Below, piece after piece: positions 9,956-18,939 of a stretch of 45,164 nt of DNA. Origin of the DNA: Pseudomonadales bacterium (GTDB lineage Bacteria > Pseudomonadota > Gammaproteobacteria > Pseudomonadales > Pseudohongiellaceae); assembly GCA_028281635.1 (NCBI GenBank), contig JANQJM010000231.1, positions 1 to 45,164 on the forward strand, given 5' to 3'. The notes under the pieces are model-generated. The model did not search any database. It was not told the DNA's origin and saw only the letters and a list, made by a program, of their open reading frames with translations. Both the position numbers and the translations under genes were made by a program. Position 1 is the first letter of the stretch, and every line of letters starts with the position of its first letter.

Positions 9956-11323
9956 CTAGCTGGCTTCCTCATCCGAGCTATCGGTATCAGACTCTGCTGA
10001 TGAGTTTGATTCCGGTGCAGCTTGCTGCTCGGCCTGAATGACCTCCTGGTAGCCGACTTCTTTTTCAGAAACGTCTGCTGCATCTATTATGTGGTCGAAT
10101 ACCTGATCTTCAACGACATTAGACTCAATCGCACTTAATTGCTCTTCATTACTGTAGTACCAGTTAACAACTTCTTCCGGTGATTCATAGGTTGCAGCCA
10201 CTTCTTCAACGGCTTCTCGTACTCTCGCTGGATCCGCTGAAATATTTTCGGTCCTGATCACCTCGCCCAGCACCAATCCCAATTTAACGCGACGCTGTGC
10301 CTGCTCTGTAAACAGTTCATCGGGTAGTTGACTCGGGTCCATATTCTGCCCGCCTCCCATTTGCTGCATCATTTGTTGTTTTAACTGCTGGATTTCTGCT
10401 ACAACCAAGGTTGCCGGGGCGGCGATATCGACCAAATCAATTAACTTGTCCATAACTGCGTTCTTAAGCTTATTGCGGCTGGCGGTTTTCATTTCCCGCT
10501 GCATATTATTAGAGACTTCTTCGCGAAACTCTTCTACTCCGCCTTCCTCTACACCAAAGCTCTTGAAAAACTCCTCATCAATCTCAGGCAGCTTCTGTTC
10601 ACTTACTGTGTTCAGGATGAGATCGAATTCCACTGCTGCACCTGCGAGGTCGCTATTGTGGTACTCGGACGGAAATGTGAGATTTAGGGTAAATGCATCG
10701 CCAGCCTCCTTACCAACAATTCCGTCTTCAAATCCTGGAATCATTCGCTCCGAGCCCAGCACTAAATTTTGTCCGGCCGCTTTGCCGCCATCGAATTCTT
10801 CTCCATCTTTCTTGCCCACATAATCGATGTTGACCATATCCTTGTCTGCTGCTGGCCGTTCAACTGCTTCCCAGGTTTGACGCTGCTGACGCAAAGTCTC
10901 GATCATTTCATCAATATCTTTCTCTGTGACCTCAGCGGTGAGTCGTTCTGCGGAAATTTTCGAGAAGTCTGGCAATTCAATCTCTGGATACACCTCAAAC
11001 ACGGCAGTGAATTCGAGATCCTGACCTTCTTCCATTTTGGTGGGCTCGATTTTCGGTTGACCAGCAGGTTTCAAGCTTTCCTGATTAATCGCTTCATAGT
11101 AGGACTGGCTCATCAATTCGCCCACTACCTCCTGACGCACACCCGGACCAAAGCGATTCTTGACAACTTTCAGTGGTACCTTGCCTTTGCGAAAACCTTT
11201 TAGATGAATTGTCTTTGCCGCTTCCTGCAGGCGTGCATTCACTGCCGTATCAACCCGGTCACTGGGTACGGCGATGGTCATTTTGCGTTCTAGTCCTTCA
11301 GTAGTTTCAACTGAAACTTGCAT
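9956..11323 (-). CDS. tig: Trigger factor, ribosome-associated chaperone
   Basis: Binds at the ribosome exit tunnel and shields emerging chains; it also has prolyl isomerase activity. The 455 residues give the ribosome-binding N-domain with the signature GFRKGKVP at 43-50, an FKBP-type domain at about 150-245, and the helical C-terminal chaperone domain. The last 30 or so residues are Ser/Asp/Glu-rich and likely disordered. GAGG 7 bases before the ATG supports the start. As first gene of the block it sets up the order tig-clpP-clpX-lon-hupB-ppiD. Confidence 0.96.
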   Translation of the reverse strand: MQVSVETTEGLERKMTIAVPSDRVDTAVNARLQEAAKTIHLKGFRKGKVPLKVVKNRFGPGVRQEVVGELMSQSYYEAINQESLKPAGQPKIEPTKMEEGQDLEFTAVFEVYPEIELPDFSKISAERLTAEVTEKDIDEMIETLRQQRQTWEAVERPAADKDMVNIDYVGKKDGEEFDGGKAAGQNLVLGSERMIPGFEDGIVGKEAGDAFTLNLTFPSEYHNSDLAGAAVEFDLILNTVSEQKLPEIDEEFFKSFGVEEGGVEEFREEVSNNMQREMKTASRNKLKNAVMDKLIDLVDIAAPATLVVAEIQQLKQQMMQQMGGGQNMDPSQLPDELFTEQAQRRVKLGLVLGEVIRTENISADPARVREAVEEVAATYESPEEVVNWYYSNEEQLSAIESNVVEDQVFDHIIDAADVSEKEVGYQEVIQAEQQAAPESNSSAESDTDSSDEEAS

Positions 11324-11640
11324 GCTTCAACCTCATAATGAGCAGGCCATGCCGTCGACGGAATTGCTGCCTGCGATCTTGAATGGTGGTGCCGGAGTGG
11401 GAAAACAGGGAATCGGCCTCGAGTTGCCCGATTCCTTGAAATTTCAATAAGTTAAGTGATTGTCCCTTCGACGAAGAGCGGGATTTTCCCATATCAAATT
11501 TGCAACTGCAATGGCCGCAAAGCCAGGCAATTCAGCCTCCTGACCAGGCTTGCCTATTTCCCTGCAGGGACTTGGAAAATACTTAACAAGCGAGTCTCTG
11601 AATTAGGCATACTTTGCGCTCCAATTTGATGTTTCGACCT
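11324..11640. other. Divergent intergenic region between tig and the mobA-like gene
   Basis: About 317 bases with no convincing ORF or tRNA. The notable content is a stem-loop (11409-11435) that abuts a perfect 12-bp palindrome (11436-11447). No clear -35/-10 pair was found for either gene. Confidence 0.5.
11409..11447. promoter_or_regulatory. Adjacent stem-loop and palindrome upstream of tig
   Basis: GGAATCGG (11409-11416) pairs with CCGATTCC (11428-11435) across an 11-base loop. The perfect palindrome TTGAAATTTCAA (11436-11447) follows without a gap. They could be a leader structure of tig, an operator for the divergent pair, or both. The function is unknown. Confidence 0.35.
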
Positions 11641-12297
11641 ATGGTTATGACTTTCTGTGCAGAATTCGGGGTGATCCTGGCGGGAGGCCAGGGGTCCCGC
11701 ATGGGATACAAAGACAAATGCCTGCTTACAGTGGGTGGTACCCCAATCATCGAAAGAGTAATAGCCAACGCCAGACCCCAGGTGAATGAACTACTGCTGA
11801 GTATCAATCGCAACGCTGACAAGTATGCCTACTTGAAACTGCAGTCATTTCCTGACTATACCGACGAAGTATCGGGTCCTTTGCTCGGCATCGTCAGCGC
11901 TATGCGATTCATTCACAAGCGTCAAATAATAAATGCTTGTGCTGCGAACCAGTTATTGGCCTGTTTTGCTGCCGATGTCCCCCATTTTCCCCCTGACTTG
12001 ATTTGCAGGCTCAGGGCCTCGATGCAAGCTGAAAATACTGACCTAGCATTAGCAAGCTTCAAGGGTGAACTGCAGCCATTGTTTTCTCTGTGGAAACTTT
12101 CTCTGTTGCCCGCCCTGGAAGAAGCGATCATCAAAGGCAACTATGGACCGAAGATGGTGTTGTCAAATCTGAAGTTTAATGTGGTGGATTTTGACACTGA
12201 TAGCGAGGCAAATGCTCAGACAGACGAGCGCTTATTCTTCAACATAAACAACGAAGATGATTACAAGACTGCTCAAAAATTGTTCAAAGAAAGCTGA
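11641..12297 (+). CDS. mobA: MobA-like nucleotidyltransferase (molybdenum cofactor guanylyltransferase family)
   Basis: The family transfers GMP from GTP to molybdopterin to make Mo-bis-MGD. The nucleotide-binding start VILAGGQGSRMGYKDKCLL fits the LAGGxxxRMGxxDK signature. The second acidic motif AADVPHFPPDLI is in place, and the overall length of about 218 residues is close to MobA. The C-terminal third is less typical, so a related sugar-phosphate or purine nucleotidyltransferase is possible. The start is uncertain: the frame is open from TTG 11614, with ATGs at 11629, 11641 and 11647. No molybdoenzyme or other cofactor gene is nearby. Confidence 0.72.
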   Translation: MVMTFCAEFGVILAGGQGSRMGYKDKCLLTVGGTPIIERVIANARPQVNELLLSINRNADKYAYLKLQSFPDYTDEVSGPLLGIVSAMRFIHKRQIINACAANQLLACFAADVPHFPPDLICRLRASMQAENTDLALASFKGELQPLFSLWKLSLLPALEEAIIKGNYGPKMVLSNLKFNVVDFDTDSEANAQTDERLFFNINNEDDYKTAQKLFKES

Positions 12298-12861
12298 ATG
12301 ACTCGGTAAAGATACCTCGTCGTTGTCATAAAAAATCAGTTCCTGGCTTCGTGGCTTATTTGCTTGATGCAGTTTGATTACTGCAGACACGCTTGTTTTC
12401 AAAATGCCGAGTGTCCCATTGAGTAAGTTACGGTTGGCGGATTGATCAATTCTTAACCAACACATTCCTGGTTTACTCAGTGGCATAGTAATTGCGCTCT
12501 TCAAAATTTTATTCCCGCTGCTAATGTGCGCTTACTCGCTAGTTTGAGGTTGTTTGCTGATTGCTGTCAGGGCTGGTTAGTTCCAGCGTCAGCCTTAAAC
12601 TGGCGAAGACCAACACGACTGGCTAACGATCACAAATCCATCGATTAAGAGTTCATCCGATCATATACTCACTCACACTTAATTCGATTTCATTACATCG
12701 AAAAAACGCTAGACAAAACCGATAAAACTAAAAACAATAGCCCGACTCGAAAGCGGTCACTAAAGTCATAGGGAAAAAGAACACAGACCGCGAATAACGA
12801 TTCCAATAACAACTTTTAATTACAATAAGGAATGCTGAGCTAACCAAGAGCCAGCGCATCC
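12298..12861. other. 564-base intergenic region after the mobA-like gene
   Basis: I find no convincing gene, tRNA or riboswitch. The last 200 bases are AT-rich. They contain a short inverted repeat (TTCGAT, 8 bases, ATCGAA at 12683-12702), presumably within the leader or promoter region of the small downstream gene. Confidence 0.4.
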
Positions 12862-13065
12862 ATGACTGATATTCGGCAACAAGATAATCCAAGTAAAACA
12901 CCCCCCGCCCGTACCGAACGCGTTTTCAGTGAACAGGATTTGTGGTACTTCCGTACCCGGGAAAACGAGGCTATTGGCCCTTTTCGCTATCGTTCGGAAG
13001 CAGAAAGCAATCTCGACAAGTTCATGGCAGATCTTAAGGACAAGCTGGAAGCCCTGGCTGAATAG
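12862..13065 (+). CDS. Small DUF6316-like protein
   Basis: A 67-residue, highly charged soluble protein. The core ERVFSEQDLWYFRTRE.. followed by IGPFRYRSEAESNLDKF resembles the DUF6316 family of small Gammaproteobacterial proteins. In these, W-Y-F-x-T-R-E and a G-P-F motif are followed by a helix. No function is established that I know of. The fold suggested is two or three strands plus a C-terminal helix, somewhat like a GYF-type module (W-Y then GPF), which is only an analogy. It is followed 125 bases later by the HD-GYP gene. Confidence 0.75.
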   Translation: MTDIRQQDNPSKTPPARTERVFSEQDLWYFRTRENEAIGPFRYRSEAESNLDKFMADLKDKLEALAE

Positions 13066-13190
13066 TCGATTCCATCACAATCGCCTTTCAAACAGGCTTT
13101 AGAACCCCCTTTTTGACCCCCAAAACCCTATGAATAGGGGATTCCGCTGCGTTAAACTGCGTGCTGCAGCCCAAATGGCATCCGCTATTC

Positions 13191-15194
13191 ATGAATTCCT
13201 TCGCACAAGCTCAGCGCAGCATTACGATTGGCTACGGCCCAGCCTACGCAAATACAGAGATCTGGAAGGATCTGCATTCCAAGCTGGTGATTCCCACTGA
13301 AATCGTATCGATCACCGCCGCCCAGCGCTATAACCCCGCATTAATCATCCTCGATCATCATTTATTGAGAGAGATGGACTACCCGCAGTGGGTGGAAGAG
13401 TTTCCTGAGGCTATCTTCCTCTGCTCAGATTCTGTGGACGTAGATGCGGACCTGGTTCTTTCCAATGACCTGCCTTACAGACAGACCTGCAAACTGCTGG
13501 AGATGGCTTGTTACCAGTGGGTACTGAAGAGTGAAAAAACCGAACGTGCACGCATGCGCGATACCAGCTTTCGCTATCTGAACAAGCTCGCCGACATCAG
13601 CATTTCGCTTTCCGCCGAAGACGATTTGATGACCCTGCTGCGCAAGATTTTGACCGAGGGTCAGAACATTGCGTGCTGCGATGCAGCATCCTTGTTTCTG
13701 ATTAATGAGATCAATGACCACGAACGCGAATTGGTTTTCAAGCTCACGCAGAACGACTCGATGGAGTTTCCTTTTGAGGAGATGCGCTTCCCTCTCGATG
13801 AATCGTCTATTGCGGGATACGTGGCACTTACTGACTCAGAGTTGAATATTCCGGATGCTTATCAGCTCTCGGATACGGTGCCCTATAAGTTTAATCAGTC
13901 TTTTGACCGCAGGACGGGTTACAGAACAAAATCAATATTCGCTATTCCGCTTGCCAATAAACAAAAGGAAGTAATTGGCGTACTTCAATTTATTAACCGC
14001 AAAAAAGCGCGATCATTAAAAATCAGTGATGAAAAATCAGCACTGGCATATACCCTGCCATTCGATAGCGATATCAATGTGCTACTACAAGCATTGGCAA
14101 GTCAGGCCGGTATCGCCATTGAAAACACGATTCTGCAGAATGAAATCAAGGCCCTTTTTGAAGGCTTCGTAAACGCCTCGGTAGCCGCGATCGAACAACG
14201 AGATCCAACCACCAGCGGTCACTCATTCCGAGTCGCCGATCTTTGTGTTGGGCTGGCTGAGTCGGTATCCATTTCCAACCTCACACGTTTACGCAATGTT
14301 CGCTTCACAGATACTGAGGTGCGCGAACTGAAATACGCTGCCCTGTTACACGATTTCGGCAAGGTTGGCGTACGTGAATCAGTGTTGGTTAAAGAAAAGA
14401 AGCTCACTGCGGGCAGCCTGGAGCATATTCAATACCGGATCTTGCTCGCCAAGGAAAAATTAAAGACGCAAGCGCTCAGCAAACAACTGGCCATGTTTCG
14501 AAATGGCGGCTTCAACGAGGAGCGATTTCAGGCAATCGAGCTGCAACTGCATAGCGATACCAGTTTGTTGGATGAGTTTTACGAGTCAATCGTCGACGCA
14601 AACGAACCCAGCATTTTGAAGGAAAACAACAAAGAGATGCTGGACAAGATCAACAGCTACTGCCTCAACACCCAGGATGAAGAACTCTCGATTATCACGC
14701 CCGAAGAATTTGCCTTACTGTCCATTCCTAAAGGTAGCTTGTCGCCAACAGAACGTAAGGAAATTGAATCTCACGTCGTACACACACAGAACTTTTTGAA
14801 CCACATCCCCTGGACCAAAGAATTTCAGAACATTCCAACCATTGCCGCCGCTCACCATGAAAAATTGGACGGCAGCGGGTACCCTTACGGAATGACCGAG
14901 TCTGAGATACCACTGCCATCAAAGATCATGACTATCTGCGATATCTACGACGCGCTAACAGCTTCTGACAGGCCGTATAAGCCGGCCATGAAGACTGAAA
15001 AAGCGATTGATATTCTGGTGGAAGAATCCGACCGCGGGTTGTTGGACGGCGATTTGGTGAAGGTTTTTGTGGACGCCAAGGTCTTTCACGCCATCGACTC
15101 GCAGGAATATTCAACTTCTTCGGACTTCAGTAGCTTCAGCCACCACCCCTGTGATCATGATCTTCATGAAGAAGGTCATTCACATCGGGACTAA
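13191..15194 (+). CDS. GAF and HD-GYP domain protein, putative cyclic-di-GMP phosphodiesterase
   Basis: HD-GYP proteins hydrolyse the second messenger c-di-GMP. Counting from ATG 13191 (667 residues), residues 1-120 look like a diverged receiver-like region. A GAF sensor domain covers about 125-320, and the HD-GYP domain follows. The metal ligands H387-D388 (LLHDFGKVG) and H555-H556-E557 with the GSGYP signature are intact. About 110-120 helical residues are inserted between these parts. The C-terminus is His-rich (HHPCDHDLHEEGHSHRD). No membrane helix is seen, so it is cytoplasmic. A GTG at 13161 would add 10 residues. Confidence 0.88.
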   Translation: MNSFAQAQRSITIGYGPAYANTEIWKDLHSKLVIPTEIVSITAAQRYNPALIILDHHLLREMDYPQWVEEFPEAIFLCSDSVDVDADLVLSNDLPYRQTCKLLEMACYQWVLKSEKTERARMRDTSFRYLNKLADISISLSAEDDLMTLLRKILTEGQNIACCDAASLFLINEINDHERELVFKLTQNDSMEFPFEEMRFPLDESSIAGYVALTDSELNIPDAYQLSDTVPYKFNQSFDRRTGYRTKSIFAIPLANKQKEVIGVLQFINRKKARSLKISDEKSALAYTLPFDSDINVLLQALASQAGIAIENTILQNEIKALFEGFVNASVAAIEQRDPTTSGHSFRVADLCVGLAESVSISNLTRLRNVRFTDTEVRELKYAALLHDFGKVGVRESVLVKEKKLTAGSLEHIQYRILLAKEKLKTQALSKQLAMFRNGGFNEERFQAIELQLHSDTSLLDEFYESIVDANEPSILKENNKEMLDKINSYCLNTQDEELSIITPEEFALLSIPKGSLSPTERKEIESHVVHTQNFLNHIPWTKEFQNIPTIAAAHHEKLDGSGYPYGMTESEIPLPSKIMTICDIYDALTASDRPYKPAMKTEKAIDILVEESDRGLLDGDLVKVFVDAKVFHAIDSQEYSTSSDFSSFSHHPCDHDLHEEGHSHRD

Positions 15195-15645
15195 TTCTTT
15201 CCGGTATAACTACACTCAGGCCAAACTACAGGATTGACGTACTGTGTCTACGCTCACGGAAATACACAGTGGGCATTTTCGCCTGTATATGCTTCCAGAC
15301 CCTGTAAACCGGCTGCCAGATGGAGCGTTTCGAGACTAATCTGAAGTCATTTCTGAAATGTATGTGTCATATCTAAGGAGTAAAATAGTGGGGTTATAGA
15401 GGTCCGCTGTGTACCGCCATAATTGTCACGTTGACCCGGACAACGGCTGCAAGCCTTACTATTTGTTCAGAAGTGTTTATTATGGGCTGTTGCCACAAAA
15501 AGAACTCAGGAACGGGCCGCAATTGCAGATAAACTGTGCTGTGGAGATACGTGAGCTCAAGGTTACGTGATTACCATCAAGGTTTAACTGCTCAAACACA
15601 ATAGAATCAAAACCCAGGGATATAGGGCGAATTAACGAAAACAAC
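15195..15645. other. 451-base intergenic region
   Basis: No RNA gene or terminator was recognised. A 53-residue frame starting GTG 15409 and ending 15570 has AGAGG six bases upstream, but nothing else supports it. Confidence 0.35.
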
Positions 15646-16383
15646 ATGTTTCTAGCATCATCATCAGTTGCCGCTGCCAAAAGAGACTCGCTGATTGCGT
15701 TCTATGGCCCTTTCGTTTCTGCCTTTATTTTGGTCGTCGTTATTGTTGCGCCTGGTTCTCCGGGAGTCCCAGAGTTACAGATTTCCCAGAACATTCCCGT
15801 CGAAGCAGCAACTCCCCTCCTCTCGCCAGCAGAAGAAGTAACTTTTGAAGCTGCTTCCGGGGCAGAGAAAAACCTGAATACCACCGCCATTTATACAGAA
15901 TCATATGTAGCACCACTGTTATGGGCAGCGGTCGCTGCTGCTGATGCTCAAGCGCCAGTAGCTGTTCAGACCGTAGCTCCTATATCAATTCAATTGGAAC
16001 CCGCGATCCCTAATGAGCAAGTCGCATTAAATCGAACCAGTGAAGATGAAGTAGAGCCTGCTCTGATCGCAGTCTCACATCAGACTGAAGCAACGGAAGC
16101 CCTGCCTGCAGCGCTGTACTCTCAAAATGAGGCAGAAATCGCTGACTCCAGCCTTGAATCAGCCAAGTATATTAGCTGGGGGGAACTTGCAGATTCACTC
16201 GCTGGCTATGACGGGCCGCAACTTACTCTGAAGTTTGATCAGGAGATTCAAGACGGCAATTCAGATGATCGGTTGCAACGGCCAGATACATTTCAACGGC
16301 CTGCTCTCCCCCCGGCACAACTGGTAAGACCCATTCAAAGAGCCGGTATACTACCACCGCCAATCAGAGCTCTAATTCCCTAA
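15646..16383 (+). CDS. Orphan membrane-anchored protein, Ala/Pro/Glu-rich
   Basis: I do not recognise this 245-residue protein. It has a short cytoplasmic start with K/R at 12-13 and one hydrophobic helix at about 17-36. A long, low-complexity region rich in Ala, Pro, Glu and Val follows and is probably extended in the periplasm. The C-terminal 70 residues are distinct: YISWGELADSLAGYDGPQL, then a Pro/Arg-rich tail (RPALPPAQLVRPIQRAG..PPPIRALIP). The architecture recalls envelope-spanning adaptor proteins, but no TonB or other domain is evident. No ribosome site is clear. Confidence 0.6.
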   Translation: MFLASSSVAAAKRDSLIAFYGPFVSAFILVVVIVAPGSPGVPELQISQNIPVEAATPLLSPAEEVTFEAASGAEKNLNTTAIYTESYVAPLLWAAVAAADAQAPVAVQTVAPISIQLEPAIPNEQVALNRTSEDEVEPALIAVSHQTEATEALPAALYSQNEAEIADSSLESAKYISWGELADSLAGYDGPQLTLKFDQEIQDGNSDDRLQRPDTFQRPALPPAQLVRPIQRAGILPPPIRALIP

Positions 16384-16430
16384 TATCGCTTATTGTGCAC
16401 GGTGTGTGCGACCCGGCACCATCTAGAAAT

Positions 16431-17252
16431 CTACCAGCTGTATCGAAGTTGGCCCAGCACGCTCATATCCACGCTAGCGCTGGTCATACCAGACATTATT
16501 AAACCTGTTACTGACCAATGCTCATCGAGCTGCCAGTTCAGATAGGGTCCAATTTCCTGGATGTCCGAAGTGAAACTTGAAGCCGCCTGACGGTAATCGT
16601 AAATCACCCCAATCGACATCGAGTCTCGCAAGGGCAAAGCGGCCCCTAACTGAGCATAGGCTCCGCTATTCAGGTCTGGAAACAGCTCAGACTCCCCCCG
16701 AAAACTATAGCCAAGGGTGGCGAATACGACCCAATCTCCCAGGTAACGGCTCAGATCAACCTGAAGGTTATAGTCTGCCTCCCCGGTTCCAAGGCCTTTA
16801 GTTTCATCCGCTGTAGGGATCTTCACATCCAGGCGCAGATCGATGAATGGAGCATTGGGTCCAATCGGATCGATGCGATAGATCACAGAACCCAATACAT
16901 CACCCAATCCAGACTCTTTGCGAGCCTGGGTCCCGGCAATCGGACGGTTCACTCCACCCAGGTTCACTAAAACTGCCCCGGGTCCATCCACTTCCAGATA
17001 TGGCACAAATAGCTGAAATCCCCAGTTTCCACGGTCGTACTCATAACGCAGTGGCAGGAACACGATATCTGTGTCGAGATCCAGGCCAAAATCGCCCCGG
17101 GCATTATAGGCCGCCAAACTCAGCGCATGGCTCTCCAGCACATCACTGTTTTCCTGCCCTACCACGCTCTGGATATATACAACAAAAACAATTAGTTGTA
17201 GGGAATATCTAAAAGCACTATTAAGAAATTGCTTGAGGATTGAATGTTGCAT
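16431..17252 (-). CDS. Outer-membrane beta-barrel protein, MetA-pathway/phenol-degradation type (PF13557-like)
   Basis: 273 residues with a signal peptide of about 32 residues ending in VVG. Alternating hydrophobic strands typical of a small outer-membrane barrel follow, closing with a terminal LRYSW strand. Features shared with the putative transporter family PF13557 are LRYEYDRGNWGFQLFVPYLEVDGPG, the GLGDVLGSVIYR segment, and LDVKIPTADETKGLGTGEADY. The actual substrate is unknown. It is transcribed away from the Slam-like gene, about 313 bases apart, so it may share a regulatory region with it. Confidence 0.75.
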   Translation of the reverse strand: MQHSILKQFLNSAFRYSLQLIVFVVYIQSVVGQENSDVLESHALSLAAYNARGDFGLDLDTDIVFLPLRYEYDRGNWGFQLFVPYLEVDGPGAVLVNLGGVNRPIAGTQARKESGLGDVLGSVIYRIDPIGPNAPFIDLRLDVKIPTADETKGLGTGEADYNLQVDLSRYLGDWVVFATLGYSFRGESELFPDLNSGAYAQLGAALPLRDSMSIGVIYDYRQAASSFTSDIQEIGPYLNWQLDEHWSVTGLIMSGMTSASVDMSVLGQLRYSW

Positions 17253-17565
17253 TTACACCTTGTTACCAACCATTCGGAAGCCGCCTCCATTCATTTCACT
17301 GGCAGGGTACCAGAGCAGTTTGCGACCATCGGCCACATCGGCTAATAGTACAAAAATCAGCCAGGACACGAAAAAAAACAGGACTAATTTGACACAGTTC
17401 ACATTTCTGAAACCCCCGAGTTTACTGGCTATTTGATTGATTCACAGCGGCCGTTAAAGTAAGACAGTGCTGGGGTTTCTGTTACAATTCAAAACGCTTG
17501 AATGCAGCGTGGAATCTGCATTTCAGCAACAGAAAGCCAGCAAAAAAACAATAACGGACTCTCTC
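17253..17565. other. Divergent promoter region between the outer-membrane barrel and Slam-like genes
   Basis: AT-rich in the right half. A perfect TTGACA at 17389-17394 has no -10 at a workable distance, so I do not call a promoter. No palindrome stands out. Confidence 0.4.
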
Positions 17566-18909
17566 ATGAAAAATTTTCGTCTGCTCGTTGTTCCAGCGTT
17601 AGCGCTGGGAATGCAGTGGCATGCTATGGCCGCTGAAAACGTTTCACCCACTGACGAGATGAACAACTTGAATACAGCGGGGCAATTTCAACAGGCGTTC
17701 GATTTGGGAACGGAAAACTTAGAAGACTGGGAAGGCGATCCCGAATTTGACTTCGCCTATGGTCTCGCTGCACTGGAAACAGGCAACGCTAATGAATCCG
17801 TATTCGCTCTCGAGCGGGTTGCTGCAACTTCTCCTGACGGCTTATTGAGAGAACGCGCCCGGCTCGAGTTGGCACGCGCTTATTTCGTCACCAACAACCT
17901 GACCGCCGCAGAGAACCTGTTTAACGTTGTACTCGCCAATAATCCACCAGCAAACGTACAACAGAACATCGAAGCCTTTTTGCAACTGATCGAAGCCCGG
18001 CGGGACCAGCAAAGCGCTACTTTCAACTGGAGTGTCTCATCGGTTATCGGTGCTGATGACAATATTAACAGCGCCACCAGCAATAGCTTGATCGATACGC
18101 CATTGATTGGACAAATTGAATTGGATCCCGCAGGTCAGGAAACCGACGATGAGTTCTCCAATACAACTCTAACGATGAACTACAACTACCCTATCACTCG
18201 GGACCGCTCTATTGATGTCAATCTCAATCTCGTGCATCTGGATAACCTCAGCACTAATCAGTTCGATATAGACAATATACGCGGCGACGTGGCTTACACC
18301 TGGGGCAATGATGTTCACAGATTCAGACATGGCGTCAACGTTGGGCAGGTCAACCTCGACGGCGATGGGTTCCAGGATTCAGTTGGCATCAATTCTTCCT
18401 GGCAACGCGTGGGTGCCAACGGTTGGTACCAGAGCGCTTCGATTGCTTACACACAGATTTCCTTTGACGACGGCAATAATCCCACCAACTCACTGCGCGA
18501 CGTGGATCAGATTCTCCTCACGGGTGGCTTGACCAAAATCCAGGGTGCATACACACACAGCTTAAACCTCTATCACGCTGATGAAGATGCGGATAACAAA
18601 GATCGTGGCGCGCATAATGGCCGCAGCTTTACTGGCCTCGCCTATTCACTGCTCTATCGATTGAATCCACAACACACACCATTTCTTCGCGCATCAGTTC
18701 AAGACGTTGAGCACGACAGCGAGCATCCAGTTTTCTTCAACACCATTCGTAGTGATGACAATAGATCGCTGACAGTTGGATGGTTCTGGCAGTACAACCG
18801 GCGCTTCATGCTGACCGCAGAAGCTTCATACACCGATAACAGCAGCAACATCGAATTGTTCGACTTTTCTCGATCGAAATATCAGGTCGGGTTCAGGTAC
18901 CAGTTCTAA
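17566..18909 (+). CDS. TPR plus outer-membrane beta-barrel protein, Slam/DUF560 (type XI secretion) like
   Basis: 447 residues from the ATG at 17566, chosen because a clean signal peptide follows (MKNFRLLVVPALALGM..HAMA). An upstream in-frame start at 17467 would bury it. Mature residues up to about 150 form TPR-like helix pairs (FDFAYGLAALETGNANESVFALERV; RARLELARAYFVTNNLTAAENLF). From about 160 to the end there are amphipathic strands ending in FDFSRSKYQVGFRYQF, a terminal Phe typical of Bam-assembled barrels. TPR plus a DUF560-like barrel is the layout of Slam proteins, which move cargo across the outer membrane. The giant FecR-domain gene follows after 30 bases. Confidence 0.75.
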   Translation: MKNFRLLVVPALALGMQWHAMAAENVSPTDEMNNLNTAGQFQQAFDLGTENLEDWEGDPEFDFAYGLAALETGNANESVFALERVAATSPDGLLRERARLELARAYFVTNNLTAAENLFNVVLANNPPANVQQNIEAFLQLIEARRDQQSATFNWSVSSVIGADDNINSATSNSLIDTPLIGQIELDPAGQETDDEFSNTTLTMNYNYPITRDRSIDVNLNLVHLDNLSTNQFDIDNIRGDVAYTWGNDVHRFRHGVNVGQVNLDGDGFQDSVGINSSWQRVGANGWYQSASIAYTQISFDDGNNPTNSLRDVDQILLTGGLTKIQGAYTHSLNLYHADEDADNKDRGAHNGRSFTGLAYSLLYRLNPQHTPFLRASVQDVEHDSEHPVFFNTIRSDDNRSLTVGWFWQYNRRFMLTAEASYTDNSSNIELFDFSRSKYQVGFRYQF

Positions 18910-18939
18910 CTTTTGGTTAATTCATTCTAAGCGCACATC

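Noticed and set aside
11380..11435. A GGTGCCGGAGTGGG-containing stretch reminiscent of a tRNA start
   Set aside because: No T-loop or acceptor pairing can be found; it is not a tRNA.
12232..12504. A 90-residue - strand ORF overlapping the end of the mobA-like gene
   Set aside because: No family, no ribosome site, and it overlaps a supported gene by 66 bases.
15409..15570. A 53-residue frame with GTG start and AGAGG upstream
   Set aside because: Only the ribosome-site match supports it; the sequence has no recognisable feature.
17389..17394. Perfect TTGACA upstream of the Slam-like gene
   Set aside because: No -10 element at 15-19 bases, so I do not call a promoter.
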